A stretch of 64,000 nucleotides of DNA from Urechis unicinctus (GCA_034190875.2 CM067358.1:45569211-45633210); one strand, 5' to 3'. Positions 1 to 13,100 are shown, numbered from the stretch's first letter. Notes: generated from the sequence alone by a model not told the origin. Numbers and translations: made by a program.

Positions 1-305
1 AATGGTCGGCATATATTGTATCCACAGACTCGACTATGGATGATTTGGTGAATTACATTGTAGCCTCCAAAAACTACAGTGTCTCCTGGCACCGGGGAAT
101 TTAGGAGTATCACCATTGCATAGCGCTTTACCATAACTGAGCTTTACGTTAAATACAGCTCTAATGGCTGGGTCGACATGGTATAGAACATGTGCAATTA
201 AGTGATTAATATACTGTGCGCAAGAGCTATTAAACACTGACGCTATCATTCTTGAGCGTTCGCTTGTCCGGCAGCACTTTAAGCGATAAACTGACTCAAC
301 AGGCT
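1..305 (-). pseudogene. Exon-like frame resembling a GAIN-B/GPS region, broken by a stop
   Basis: A minus-strand frame is open from about 320 down to an in-frame TAG at 34-36. A plausible acceptor (a TTTCAG on the minus strand) ends at 306, so an exon could begin at 305. The C-terminal part reads ...ARRHCSFWRLQCNSPNHP, then TAG, then SS. In adhesion GPCRs the GPS motif has the form CxFW...WSS; here the stop sits where the tryptophan would be (TGG to TAG is one base). The upstream residues (SVFNSS..., HVLYHVDP) also resemble the end of a GAIN-B fold. The following GC pair of the motif is not seen in frame, and any 7TM part would lie left of the window. The frame and stop are seen directly; the family is inferred from a short motif and may be chance. 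Confidence 0.25.
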
Positions 306-399
306 CTGAAAGATTAATTCATGACTTTTGATCGAATTGGCGAGCAGGGTACTGGAAGCACCACAACATGGAACAGATTATGAGCAGAACGTCGCAGCA

Positions 400-850
400 C
401 CGAAAAAGAATGCAATAACCATACGACACAACATCGAAGTTAAACTGATTGCAAAAGGGTGATCCGGTCGCTGCTAGGAGCTTATTAAGTTTACAAGATG
501 GTTGACTGCTGACAACAGAAGATGGTGGCCAAAGGCTATGGATGTGAATGTGTTAGCTTAAATGAATAAACATGACGAATATTTATCCACCAATTTTTAC
601 AGCTTATAGGATGGATATGAGGAAAATATTTGACTTCACATCATCACTTTGGATAAAAAAGATACATGCACTAAACTTACAGGATAACAGCATCATATTT
701 GTGATCCGTGCGCTAGAGTAAAGCTTTTTCGATAGTTTTTGTTCTTCTGGTATTAGATAATTGCACTTCAACATCCACTTAAATGCAATGGTATTGCACT
801 TCGATAATTAAGTGAGTGCATCAAATCGATGTATTTATTCATCAGTTGTA
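400..850. repeat. R8: diverged trace of the large unit's tail
   Basis: This segment aligns, with many substitutions and indels, to 10138-10720 and to the duplicate at 20393-20970. Shared landmarks are a CACCGAAAAAG / CGCCGAAAATGG start, GGGTGATCCGGTCGCTGCT against GGGATAATCCAGTTGCTGCT, the GTGAATGTGT block, and a distal block around TTGCACTTCGATA against AATACTCTTCGATAG. It lies just left of the tandem-duplication start at 1596, where the tail of a preceding unit would be expected. It is therefore probably the remnant of an older copy 0. Confidence 0.6.
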
Positions 851-1595
851 CGCACTATCCACATGCTATGCTCTTCAGTCTGTCATCGGACCTCATTCAT
901 TAAGAAAATAATGATCGCTTATGTCGAATGTGGGACAATAACAAATGTCTTCGCCATTGTACGATGCCTGCGTCGATATTAACAAGGCAAATTTATCGGA
1001 AGATGCAAATAAATGGATTTATTGCCTGGTGAATAAAATAATCAATGCACCTCAGTACATTACCATGGAAAGATTAATTTCCGGACCAACAGCATCGGTG
1101 ATCAACATGTTCCTACTTCACCTAACTGTTTTATAAAACTCAGTGTGTGACTTTTGCCTACCGACCATTCATATCAGAATTTTTGTATGATGCTACTAAG
1201 CCGTTTGGTCACACTTTCACTGGCCTTATTCAAGCTATCCACAGCTACATAAATGGCAGGTAACCGGTCATGCGTTTGCTTTGATAATTCCTCCTCTTTT
1301 GCAATAAATCATTATTCTGCCGAGCAGCTATGCATTTGGCTGAGGGTATGGATAGTGTCATCTGTTGTATGGGGGCGTGGTTGGCGTCATTGCGGTTGGA
1401 TGAATGGCAATTGTGGAGAGAAACTCTCCCCAGCGCCGTGACTAGTAATTGCCAACAGCAAGTCATAGGTGTAGTTTTATTTATTTTCCACGCGTGGCAA
1501 ATATAATTTCTTCCAATAAAAGGCGCATTAAGTTGGACGCTACATTATAAACAGCTGTCTCTGCAATGATTGTATTATGACTGGCCTATCAATAT
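850..1595. other. Unassigned stretch before the tandem unit
   Basis: No gene or clear repeat is visible. Two short similarities to the B block (about 1150-1190 against about 11460-11510, and about 1510-1530 against about 13060-13085) would fit a decayed older B block, but both are weak. Short open frames in both directions here (about 62-73 codons) have no protein-like features. Confidence 0.3.
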
Positions 1596-2284
1596 TTATG
1601 AATAAACTTTATCTTACTTTTGCAATAGAGTAACAATATCAACCGCTGAAAACGCCATTAGAAGTGAAAAAAGAGAGGATTTTACAAATAAAGACGACCA
1701 ATCGTCTAGAAACAATTGGCAGTGGCTCTGTATATCGCTGTTTGGTAGTGGTCATTACTAAATTTCAATCGGCGATGCAGTTTTTGTTCTCGATGTAAGT
1801 AGCAGAACTGTCCAGTCACTGGTACGTTTAACCAATGTAAAATAATTCAGAAGCATGAAAATAGCTGCTCATGTAAGCTTTCTAATGCAGGAATGATCTT
1901 TACTTATGCTGCTTTCGATTGGACAACATTGCACATAAAATGTCTACAATGCTACTTTACGACGTCTAAGCATCCTTACCTAAGTGGATTTACATATTGC
2001 AGCAGCTACCTAATGTACTTTCATTTCGTTTCTGAAATACAAATTCAGCAAGCAACTGGCTAGCATCTCATTAACTTACTTAGCCATCCTGGCTGGGGGG
2101 AACATATCCATTAGTTATAACGTTATCTATGTGTCTTTCGCTGTGCAATCTCTTTCCCAGTTTCAAACAATCAGAATGGTACATATCCTAAGGCACACTA
2201 AGCACTGTATTATGTGATAGAGGATGGTGCCTGAAATGATCACCCACATCCACCCCGCCACCTAGTAGTGCGTGTGTGGGCAGT

Positions 2285-2308
2285 GGGGAGGGGGGGGGGG
2301 GGGCGGGG
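2285..2308 (+). repeat. G-rich homopolymer tract
   Basis: The sequence is GGGG, A, fourteen G, C, GGGG. It falls in a part of A1 that is rearranged relative to A2, where a shorter G run appears near 13790. It could form a quadruplex or simply reflect slippage. Confidence 0.8.
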
Positions 2309-3170
2309 TATGTAGCGAGCCAAGCATATGGGGACTACGATCATTATAAAAGGAATAGACAGTTGAGCAGATCGGGGGTGTTGGTGGCTAGGGTTTGAAC
2401 ATGGAATACAGCTATAAATTAATACGATATTCTCGTCGAGACAATAACTGCTATGAAGCACTGAACAAAACAACAATGACAAACCTTTTGATGTTCTTGT
2501 AGCTTTACGCGTAACCTCAGCGTGACCAACAATGACCTCGGACAAAACAGGCGCTTGCCATAAAATGACATATCGCTTCTTAACTCGTCACGGCGTTCAA
2601 TAAAACCGCAATTCAAAACTAATCAGGGGTTTAAGCACTGCTTAACTTCCTTTAGTACAAAACTTCAGCGTCATGACAAACGAAGGTGAAAAGACAAAGA
2701 TTTCAAACGCTGGTGAAAGTATACATACATAGAACGAAAGAGCTTTAACAATCGGCAGCGTAATGTTCGTCGTTCAAAGCAACTCCTTAACAAACCAGAC
2801 GCAAACACATTTACAATATTGTTATCGTTGTAATGAAAACAGTATTTTTGGCTCTAACCCCGAATGCAAGTTAGGGAAAATTAGGAGGGCATTCTTGGAC
2901 AGTTACCTAATGATGTCCAATATATACCTTTACGTCGGCGGTGGTAACAAAATGAACATACAGATACATGAATGTGCCCTCTGTGTCATTTACGGAATCG
3001 CTCAGTGTAAGATTTTTTCTCCTTAAACATATAATCTGTTGCTATTTCAAAATACTAACAGTCGTTTGTGTTTTTGTCACAACCAACTTATGATAACCCT
3101 TGCAATATTTTGTCATTTTACTATCAATATAGATATGCAAAAATGCGAACGGGCTGTGTCTAAAATCAGC

Positions 3171-4157
3171 ATCGCGCACCATTCCACTCTCAATTATTGC
3201 GATTCGCGTCGAGTAGCTTCGCAAAAGTGTCAAACTCATATGATTATACCCTTACAATGATAAATTCGACATTTATATAAGAAGATACGAACAATAAAGT
3301 AAAAACAAACAACTGTCCGTGATACATTTGCAGTAAGAATCAGGTCATTGAACTGGAAACAAATACTGCCTTGGGACTGAGTCAGATTCTTACTTCTAAA
3401 TTAAGCTTATAGCCTAGTGATGGTTCATTCAAGGGCGTATTAGTATATGCATTTTTATAACTACCGGCAACTACGGAGCACGGAGGGTGTGTATCTATGG
3501 TGATGCCCAATGTATGACATCCCATCATGCATTTCTCTGTTCGACCTACAGATGTCTTATTATATAGAATGGCAAGCCGTTCTTCTGGCATCTTACGAAT
3601 TTGATATTAAGCATTTTCTCTGTGGCCTTCAGAATTGCGTTGACACCTGCAATATCAGGACCACAGTAATCTTTACTATTTACTTCTTGTGCTATGTGTT
3701 TGAGTTGTTCATTGATTGCCCCTGTTATAGATGCCGTTAATGAAATGCTGCGGTATATCTCGGTGTTCATAAGTAGCTCATCAAAGACGGAGTTCTGTGA
3801 GGGAGTTAATTTCGGAAATTTTCATTTTAGCGTCCGTGGGGCGCTTTGATTACAAATCGGTAAGCATTATTTTGGATGCATCGTTGAAGTTAAAATGCTA
3901 CATTTAACATGATCGCATAGCAAGGCTGGAACACGATCAAAGTAATAACGGATGTTCTATCAAAAGAAAGCATCGAATTTTGAGCCTGAAATGCAACCAA
4001 GCGATGCTCTGTAATTGGATCATTATACAGAGGGCTAACCTAGCTGAATAGGTTAAACATGGTGGGAAAAGGGTACACATTGCAGCCAAGGCATTTAATA
4101 GCACTTATCTGCTTAATGTGCACTGCTTTGCTGCCATTGCGCCGTTTACGATTGATC
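3171..4157. other. 987-bp segment present only in copy 1
   Basis: The corresponding place in copy 2 (about 14644-14661) holds only about 20 unrelated bases between the same flanks. The left flank is TAAAATCAGCA and the right flank is AAAGGAAACATTAATG. No target-site duplication or terminal inverted repeat is obvious, so loss from copy 2 with filler bases is more likely than insertion into copy 1. The segment holds the exon-like minus frame at 3546-3821. Confidence 0.85.
3546..3821 (-). CDS. Exon-like frame resembling the helical part of a GAIN domain
   Basis: The minus-strand frame is open from a TGA just above 3821 down to a stop at 3546. The central part (SLTASITGAINEQLKHIAQE, then VNSKDYCGPDIAGVNAILKA, then TEKMLNI) is a run of amphipathic helices rich in K, E, Q, L and A, unlike the Y/I/C/H-rich chance frames around it. 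The spacing of helix, Asp-Ile-x-x-Val and second helix resembles the start of GAIN subdomain A in adhesion GPCRs. The GPS-like frame at 34-305 lies downstream on the same strand, in the right order for one gene running leftward. The bases of the segment are absent from copy 2, so no duplicate is available for a conservation test. The family is inferred; alternatives are an unrelated helical exon or chance. Confidence 0.3.
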   Translation of the reverse strand, partial: KFPKLTPSQNSVFDELLMNTEIYRSISLTASITGAINEQLKHIAQEVNSKDYCGPDIAGVNAILKATEKMLNIKFVRCQKNGLPFYIIRHL

Positions 4158-6761
4158 AAAGGAAACATTAATGCACTGTAAATAGACAGAAATCATTCAA
4201 ATTATCTTTGATGTATCAATCGATGCGAACCGCTATTTGGTTCTATTTATTGTTAATGCACTGTTGCTTGATGCATTTTTCTCCATCAAACGGAACGCCA
4301 CTAGGCGAGGAATTCTAAATTGTGCGGGTAATATTGGTTGACGAAAAGGCAGCCGTGGCCCAGTTTGCACACTCTAGTCAAATATTCCTGTCCTCTGCGT
4401 CAGTTACATGCTGCTAGGCTGTAGGACAATCACTTGGTTCGTTGTGTTTCTTGAGATTTCCAAAGCATAAACAGTTCTAGCATTAATCGTTTGAGGTAAT
4501 TTTTCTTGCACATGGCTCTGTCTGCATAGCTTTCTTTTGTCTAGCGTGCTACCGTAAAGCGCGGGAGGCTCTAAGGGGTTACCAGAAGACATCTAAGGAC
4601 ATACGCGGGTATAAGGTGCTAATTATAAATTGTGTCAAATAAGCACTTCATTGCCTGGTTATTCGTTTTCGGCAAAAGCAGAGATATTAGAAAACTGAAC
4701 ATTGCGACATGAACATATAATGTACAATCCCTCGTTGTTAGATTGCGGTCGCGTTTGCGCATTTCATGCACTACTTGTGTGTGCAATTTACAAAGAAAAC
4801 GGCCTTTATTTCGTGTATTTTTCTGCCCGCTCTGACGTTAAACAACGGACGCAGACTAAAACTACGTTGCTTTGATGTAAACAGACTTACCAAAAACCTG
4901 CTATATCTAAATAGTACCTCACATTGTACCGCCAGTTGTTGGGTATATTAACCAGGTCGATTAAGTTTGACAGTAGCATCGGCATAAGTATTTAGCTGCA
5001 TCACGGACATCGCCACATACCTTCTATGGAGTGCAGGCATACTACTGGTTTTACGGGCTTTGAATCTATCATTCGGGACATCATGAACTTATCCAGCATT
5101 ACTTCACAGAACGGCGGTTATTACTATTTAGCCTATAGTATGCCAACCAGATACTAATTGACAAGTACCTGAACAGCATCACGAATTGATTGTGCTCGGG
5201 ATTTGCAGTACACCATTACAGTGGTAGCATCACTGTTATTAATGATATGTTGCGAGCCCATCAAAATAAGCGAATTCGTGTTTTATCAACAGTGCGAGCA
5301 AAGGACCATGGGATATTTGTTAGCAGTTATGATCAGCAAGTAGCTTCTTCTCTTAGGTATAGAAGCGTATATTGACTTTGAATGTTTCATCACAATAATT
5401 GCATGCGTGAAACGGTCCAGTTAGTAACACATGGTGAGTAGATTAAGCCTATGAACATGCTGCACGTTACTAGAAATATATGGTCACGTCACAATCATAG
5501 GAAAATGCAGTCATAAAGCTCAATCTATTTGCTTGATGTTTTGTTTATAAGGAGTAGTTGCGCAGAGGCTTTCTACATAATCTACATAAGGCAATCGATA
5601 TTTTGGTTGATCATATTTGTTTGAAATGAGGTTTTACTCGTCCAGTCCACTATCTAACCGAAATTGTTTATCAGCGCTCATACAGACTATTCACAAACAC
5701 ATTAAATTAACGTTTGTTTAACTCTGCAGCAAACGCATGGCTCAGCATTCGTCATGTATTCATAGGCGCTTACAGGTCAGTCGATGTAATTTTATTATCT
5801 CGCTGCAACTGGACTATCCTCTAGGATATGAAGCAGTTTTGTTACCGTCAAGGGGGTTTCAGACACCTCCACACCACTGTGCATTGCACCTCTCTATCCG
5901 TTCGACACAGTTGCAGGTTCCTCTCTGTCTATTTGAAGAGATATATTGTGAAGGGAAAATCAATAAGGTGACTTGTGATTGGAATTGTTGTAATATGTGT
6001 GGGTTCCACTTCTATGCCATGTATGTTAAATCCATGTTGTTAAATCAGCGATTCTCTTGGCATTTTCTTCTATAAAATGAAGATTTCAGAGCAATGTAAG
6101 CATTATTCGCACAATGACGCAATATCAATGCGGAGGTCAAAATCGTCGAACCAGGGTGATGCGAGTGTCAGCCAGTGAATTGATTGTATTCCTGGGTTAC
6201 AATCAAGAACAGATACCATTTTATCCACCATCTTTGTCAATCTGCGTCGATTTTGCACTCCTACTTGACACATGTAGCTAAGACAACAGTTTATGGTGCG
6301 GTGACGTCATATGCAATTCTAATACGAAAATAAACTACATTGCTGTCGTAGATGTGCACCAGCTGTACCGACACTGTTGCAATCGGAACCACACACACAT
6401 ACCGATATTACAGATGTTTGAAGTATATTATCTGGCAGCTCATGAAATACATTCATTGTATCCCTATGGGTTGCTTGAGAGTCAAACTAGACATGACGCT
6501 CTTTGGGTGGGCCCCATACTTTGCCGAGTGTACTCACACCCATCAACAGCCTCTTGTTCTGTGGTGAGTGATTGCTTAAGGTTCTATTTCGAAAATGATT
6601 TTTTAAATGCTTCGCAATGTTTTATGGCTTCACACACAAACTGTACACTCCTGATTTATAGCCGATACATATATCTATATCAGACTTCATACAATGAGGA
6701 GAATTTGACGTTTATTACCAATGTACTTTTGGTCGCAAAAGGTGCCGTTTTATTTTCGCAC

Positions 6762-6930
6762 TCAGTTACACTGGACTTCAAATAATTCACGTAGCATTAG
6801 TGATTTGTGCATGACGCGATAGAGGGCCATAGCAATTGATAACACGTTCACTGTCCATAATAAACTGAGCAATGATATGGTAATCATAAACATCTCATAA
6901 TTGTTGCTGTTATGTACAAGTGGTGCAACG
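6762..6930 (-). CDS. Exon-like frame with one membrane-spanning stretch
   Basis: On the minus strand a plausible acceptor (CTTGTACATAACAG) is followed by an open frame NNYEMFMITISLLSLLWTVN continuing VLSIAMALYRVMHKSLMLRE. This would give one hydrophobic segment followed by a basic turn. A GTAACT that could act as a donor follows near 6766. The duplicate at 17241-17410 keeps the frame open but has replacement changes (for example I to M and V to G). No family is recognised and the frame may be chance. Confidence 0.2.
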
Positions 6931-8964
6931 CATGAATGAATGGGCTTTTCACTTTTAAGCATTTGTTGTCTTTCATGCAAGCAAAGGCAATCTCTACATT
7001 AAAATCAAGGTTTTTATGCGCAGCATATTCATGCTTTTATTCTCTGTGTAGTATCGTCATTACAGGTAAGCAGTAAGCGGTCACGTACGTACTCTGAAGG
7101 AACTTGTCTCGTAGTAGTTTCGCTGATACATGATGCGAATTCGCCCCAAAGTCGGTATAGGAAGGTGATGCTAGCAAAGTGTCATTTATCCAACAGATAT
7201 TTGCATTCGAGGGGAGCTTTACAACCCGAAGATAACCTCCAACTATTGGACTGCTAGGCGTAATAAGTTTTGCGTAACTTGTGTAAGCATTAAGCGCAAA
7301 TGTGGTACGTTAGTTGTGTCACTATTAGGGTGTAGGTTGACCCTTATCGTTGATGGCATAATTGGTGCAAGGGATTTGAAGTTATCTGTAATGGACATAT
7401 TTGCATCATCCCAAAACAGGCAATTAGTTGTGACCGTTAATATTGTACAAAGTATAAACATATTCTTTGGATGCTATGAGACGTGATCCGTGATTTACAT
7501 TTTTTAATTCAAGTCAATATTGCATGGTTCAAGGGAAACCCCCAATGCGAGGCATTGCAATCGAATTGCATCACAATAGTGATTGGTTCTTCCATCCCTA
7601 CTCGGATTTCTCCAGGTCTTTTGTGCGTAATGTGTGTAATATGATTGACTTCGGGCTATTCTCTTTCAGCAGCCATATAGCTATCCGAGCGCGAGTCACT
7701 TGATAAACAGCACCGGGGATCAATGATAATAGGAATGAGGGTAGGGAGAGCAGACAGCGAGGTACGTGGCCAGATATAGAGGCACGTATGTCAGGGGCTC
7801 TGAGTAATTAACATAGTGCAGTCTTCGAGTTGCTCGGATTTGGTGAATCAAAGTAAAGTTGACAAAAATTCAGATGCGCATATTTCTCACTATATATAAA
7901 CATGCATGTTGGTTGTTTGATGAAGTCAACAGAGATCATATATAACTGCAAGTTCTATGATATCAACATTACTTATAGGGTGGTATCGAACAGAAAACGA
8001 TATCCTTTGCTCGATGAAAAACAATTATCAGTTGATATAAAGCCCCAATATATGTGAATGTGTTTCACGCCCAGTCGTGTTCAATATAGCAGCCGCGTAG
8101 AACCCTTAACAACCAAGGCAGTATGTGTAGCTTCATGCCATCTTCAAAAGATGACGATTGATGAGACATATTATATGCTTAGTGTTGATTGATATTCATA
8201 ACGATGGGGTGCTAATAGTGCCTTTCAAGGTTTATTACCTTGCCAATCGACAGCATATTTGCGTAAGACCATTATGATATTAGTGCCTCTCAAGAAAACT
8301 AAAAGCAGAAGCGCATTGTGGATCCGCAACGTCAAAGCTAAGCTTAGTTCTTATGTGTATATAAATGCTGTGGCAGTCTACACAATTCCTCACATTAATA
8401 TGTCAGCCAATGAAATATGATTTATCGTTTAGGGTGATAGTTCAACGACTGGAAATGCTTGATAACTGATAAAGTCCATCACATCCATCACAAGCGATGT
8501 CTTTGCTGGTTGTTATTTACTCTCTATAAATCTATAAACTCTCTATAAAAGCTATAGACATATGTATTCCATACCGGAATCAAACTGCCAATCATAACAC
8601 TGAGACTTGTGGCAATAATGTTACAGGTCTGATATTTTGACGACTGCTCCGCGAAATATACACATATGTTATCACATATAGTAAAGCGACAAGGCCGCGA
8701 TCAACATCAACAAAAACAAACAACAAAAGTTTTCACCTATTTCTTGCGAATAATGAGCGAAAAAATTGAACGTCTCCATATGACGTCCTAATTAATCGCA
8801 GAGTCGAGCATTACCGTGAACGCTGAGCATTCATAAGGCAGTGACCATCAGCGGTATGCTGAATAAACGTATTGCGCTGTAAGCTACTGAGACACAAACA
8901 CGATTCATTCAAGTATAGTAAGGATTTCTACGAAAAACATTCGATTATTAATAGAGCTCGAAGC

Positions 8965-9098
8965 CTAAATCGAATGCTGCTGTTCTAGTACATAGTGCTG
9001 CTCTGACAATGCCAGAAGAACATATTCCAAATATATTTTCGGGGGTATGCTCTTTTCATTACCATATAAAATTGAATAACCGCAAAAAATAACAGTGC
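8965..9098 (-). pseudogene. Exon-like hydrophobic frame behind a strong acceptor, decayed in copy 2
   Basis: On the minus strand a pyrimidine-rich tract ending CCTTATTTTCCAG (acceptor near 9099) is followed by a frame reading ALLFFAVIQFYMVMKRAYPR and then KYIWNMFFWHCQSSTMY to a stop. It has a hydrophobic helix and a basic turn. In copy 2 (about 19550-19660) an extra A in a homopolymer shifts the frame and one TGG codon is TGA. If this was ever coding, the copy 2 version is dead. No family is assigned. Confidence 0.2.
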
Positions 9099-9493
9099 CT
9101 GGAAAATAAGGCTTTGATAAAAAAATTACTGCAGCTGAATGGAAAAAAGAAAGCATATGTGGCCGTGTTCTGTAAAACAACGTTTGCACGTTATATACAG
9201 CATACAAACCTTTATAGAAATTTGTACGGCAAAGAAAACATATATAGAAGTAAATATCTTAATGATCACTGTGGAACATAAGACATTAAATCGACCAAAT
9301 GTCATGCGTACATATATACCATCCCAAGTCTCTGTACCAACTTAAAAGTACCCAATGAATGTACCTCCTCGTTAATGGTGCTTTAAGATGTAATGCCACC
9401 AAAGTCTACAAGACGCTAGGCAACGCAGTCAGGTGCAGGGCTGGAAACAAATGGCTGTCATAAATGATTTCGCAGAATAAACCAAAAGGATTG

Positions 9494-9790
9494 ACCGCAC
9501 TGTGAATAAAATGTATTTGAGACAACACGGCATCGCTAGCCTTGGCATATGACGGTCGCGATTTGTTGTTACGTTATTACATTTTCATCACATATCGGTT
9601 ATGCACGTGGATTATAATATTACCATGCAGATCAGCCGTCAGCAAAACTGATTAGGAGCAATTCAATATGCTGGTGCACCAAAGATGCGTGCACCAATCC
9701 AGGTAACTAAACACAACAGTGACTGGGCTTATGGCCACTTAATATACGTGTATGCACATTTTGTTTCACCAGCCACACATTTATATTCTG
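9494..9790. other. 297-bp segment present only in copy 1
   Basis: Copy 2 joins the flanks directly at about 20043 (CCAAAAGAATTGCCAAGAGTAATG). No target-site duplication or inverted termini are visible. The simplest reading is a deletion in copy 2. Confidence 0.85.
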
Positions 9791-12700
9791 TCAAGAGTAA
9801 TGTGTTGCTTTGAAACGTAGCGTATGAGTAATCGCTGCTCTCAACTGAAGCATACCTGATGAGGAATCAAATTTGTTAATTAAATGCAATATATGAGCTG
9901 GGATATATAAATTGTCGCCTTTGAATGAAAACACCCATTCAATCCTTGGCCATTATCACTAAACCATCAATTTGACAACGTTTGGCAATTGGAAAGTATA
10001 CACTGCATTTAATATGTGACAATCTACATATTAAAATGCATGGATATTTTGATGCATGACACAGCACAGTGAACCAAAAACCCCTACGTCATTAACCAAA
10101 TGAATGCATCATAACATGCGGCGAGAGGTGGAAGCCGTGGCGCCGAAAATGGATACAATATCCGCGAGAAGCGACATGAAAAGGTTAATGATATTGCATA
10201 GGGATAATCCAGTTGCTGCTGTAGGGTAATCAAGTTTTCCACCTGTTGGCCACTTTAACAGGCTTCGAGCGTGAATGTGTCTTTGCAGACGAATGAGCAG
10301 ATAGAAAATACATGATCCGCCAATTATTTATTATCCAGCGTCGAGGTCAGTTATCAAGAATTTCCCATCACATTGCCACTCTGTGTATACATTTGCATGT
10401 TGCCGTTGATGACCCTTCATCCGACGGATATCGTCGTTTGCTGCAAGCAAAGGAATTATCAAGGTATTGTGCACACTAAATAGAGGGTGTCAGCATTTCC
10501 CTGTAGATTAATCGTGATTTGCCTTGCACAGGGAGCGCAAAGAAAATCGACAGCTCAAAAGCCTCATTCATTTTAGGTGATTTCGCCAGTTCTAGCTCTT
10601 ATGGTGTAAGATAAACGTGATCATCCCAAACCAAATATCCATTCAAGTGCAATGATAATACTCTTCGATAGCTTTGTAAGTGGATGGAATAAAAAGCTTC
10701 ATCTCCGAGTTTTACCCAATCACCACACCGTATAGAGATCAGCCTGCCAATAGCATTAATGCCTCGCCAAGATAATGCATGTTTGAGTCTGATGTAAAGG
10801 ATTGCAAATTGTGTGATCTACCTAGAATGCTTTTGTAGAAATCATCGATGCCTATTCAACCCTGGGATTTCTTGCCAAATGAATATAGCAATCGATGTAA
10901 ACCACTAGACTGGTATTGGTGCATAGTTAGGAAATATTACTATTCATGTGAATATCCCGGTTTGCCATTTTACATTGATGGGCATTACATCTCCCAGTTA
11001 TATTCAGCAATGTGATTAACACTAGCGCAAACTTCACAATGTTTATTTTCAAGACGACATAAAACCTTTACATATTTCGCTTGTTTCTCCTCTGTGATGT
11101 ATTTACTTGTAACATACTTGGTCTGTAGTGGAATTAAGGTTTGGTAATGACGTGTATTTACGTGATTACCGTGCGATTGGAGTAAGGGCATCACATTTGT
11201 AAAGCAAATGGTTGCATAGTTTCCGAATTTTGCGTGTTAATTGTGCATGTTAATTCTTCAGAATGGGTGATCGCATGCGTAAAACTGTGAAGTTATTTAC
11301 ACACGATTCCTGGTGCGTGCTTGCCAGTGACTAGTAAGAAGCATTTCAGCATTTGCAATGTTCAGTTTGTGTTGAACGGCTGTCGCCAATGCACCATGCC
11401 GGGGCCTTTAACTTATGTGTGCCATTCGTGAGTTGTGGTATGTAGTCGTTAACTGACTTTGGGCACTTGGGCACTTGCCGACCAATTACTCAGATATCAT
11501 CTGACCTAAGGTGTGAAGGTTTACGTTATGAGGATGTTTTGATGTGTTGGCAGCTGTGATTGATCGCCATTTCAAGCCTCGGGTGATCTACAGAAACCAG
11601 TAATGAGACTGTCTGACATGTTTGCATATGTTGCATCCCACGTATACTGTTTTGCTTGGCGGGTGGAACCTGGAATTGGCCCTTTTGTTAATGAAATTAA
11701 GACTGGCGGATTCTATCAGCGACTGTGTACCCATCTCTAGCTGTATCACCGCCCCGTCTCTTTATTGTTGGTATTCATTGGTTTTGTCAACGGGTACTAA
11801 CATCATTATTTTGTCGTCGTCAATACGAAATGCTGAGAGCATAATGGTGGTTATCAAATTAGACGTCCTTTGTATGAGCGCTCAGCAAAGGCCCCACCTC
11901 ATCACCACATCATTGAATATATTGATGGGGCACCGACAAACACACGGCATAGTGGGTGTCTCATCACATATCGCATCAATTTATAAAACGAGGTAGTGAG
12001 CATTACAGCTGCATATTATGATAATTGCAACCATGCTTTGAAGGATGAATTCAACATTTTTGCGATTTATTGTAGTGTCGTTGAGTCAAAGCGAGATAAC
12101 CAGAAAACGTAAAACGACGAATGGCTGAACTTGCAAAAATCATTGCATCCTCAGATTGATTTATCTGAATAAATATAATATACAGTATGGTACGCTGATA
12201 CTCCTTAGGTTGGAAAATAATGATATAACAATACCATTATTATCTGATAGATATACTTATTTTAGATGTTTGTCAACTAATTTCTCTATACTCTGCACTA
12301 CCGCCATCATTCATAATTGCCATACGGAAGCACAAATATGTTCAGTTTGGTGTATATATTCACGTGAATCTTGGCCTAGTTCTAAATGATATAGCTGATG
12401 CTGGATTGACATCATGCTCAACTAATGCAGATGGCATTATTTCATTATTTAACTAAATGACCATCATCGTTAAAAAGCCTTATCAAACTCATTGATATTT
12501 TGGCATTATTGATGGTTGTTATATGTCTGTATCACAAAAACGAATGATCCCGAATCACGAACTTCTCCCCTGAGTCACATGGGGCGTAAGTTCTTGATCG
12601 CCATCTTGTACTTGTTGGTTTGTCAGTAAACGACGCCACTTATTATTTAGTGCAGCTTCATTTGTGCCACCAGCTCAAGCTTATAACAATGGTGTGGTCA

Positions 12701-13081
12701 GTGGTTACATTGCCATAACAGTTCCATTCGATTGTGTAACATTTTAACATCATTTGAAATGAAGCAAGTTAATGATTCAATCCTTGGAAAACAATATTTT
12801 TAATACAATATATGACGCTGATATGGCGAAAGAGAGTTAGGTCAAATATTTTTCGCCTGTTTGCAACTTTATCAGTAATTGAATGTTAACGCAGTAGATG
12901 GTAATTTAACCACTTTATTTCAACCACAATGATTGTCTTTGTTTCTTCTTTTCATGCATTCCTATTGCTCCGTATCCAATTATGTTAAGATAGGTCCAGG
13001 CAGACATTGCACAATAGAAATAAGGCCTATTTGGTCTACTTAGTCACCAAATGAAGATTACACCAAAGGCGTTGTTCTATA

Positions 13082-13100
13082 GGGGAGGGAGGGTGGGGGG
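13082..13100 (+). promoter_or_regulatory. Putative G-quadruplex motif in block B1
   Basis: Four G runs separated by single bases (GGGGAGGGAGGGTGGGGGG) match the usual intramolecular quadruplex pattern. At the equivalent place in B2 (29274-29289) the tract is an uninterrupted run of sixteen G. Any regulatory role is unknown. Confidence 0.5.

Noticed and set aside
6354-6785. 143-codon plus-strand frame as a gene
   Set aside because: In the duplicate (about 16851-17311) small indels shift it into different, shorter frames, and the composition is rich in Cys, His and Tyr with no family.
7243-7461. Minus frame with CLFWDD, considered as a second GPS motif
   Set aside because: No downstream W-x-x-G-C or CxC pattern follows, and the visible differences from its duplicate at 17722-17940 are all amino-acid replacements, so it is probably chance.
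11622-11996. 124-codon plus-strand frame as a gene
   Set aside because: In block B2 the same region is split into two frames by an altered join near 27980, so it is not maintained.
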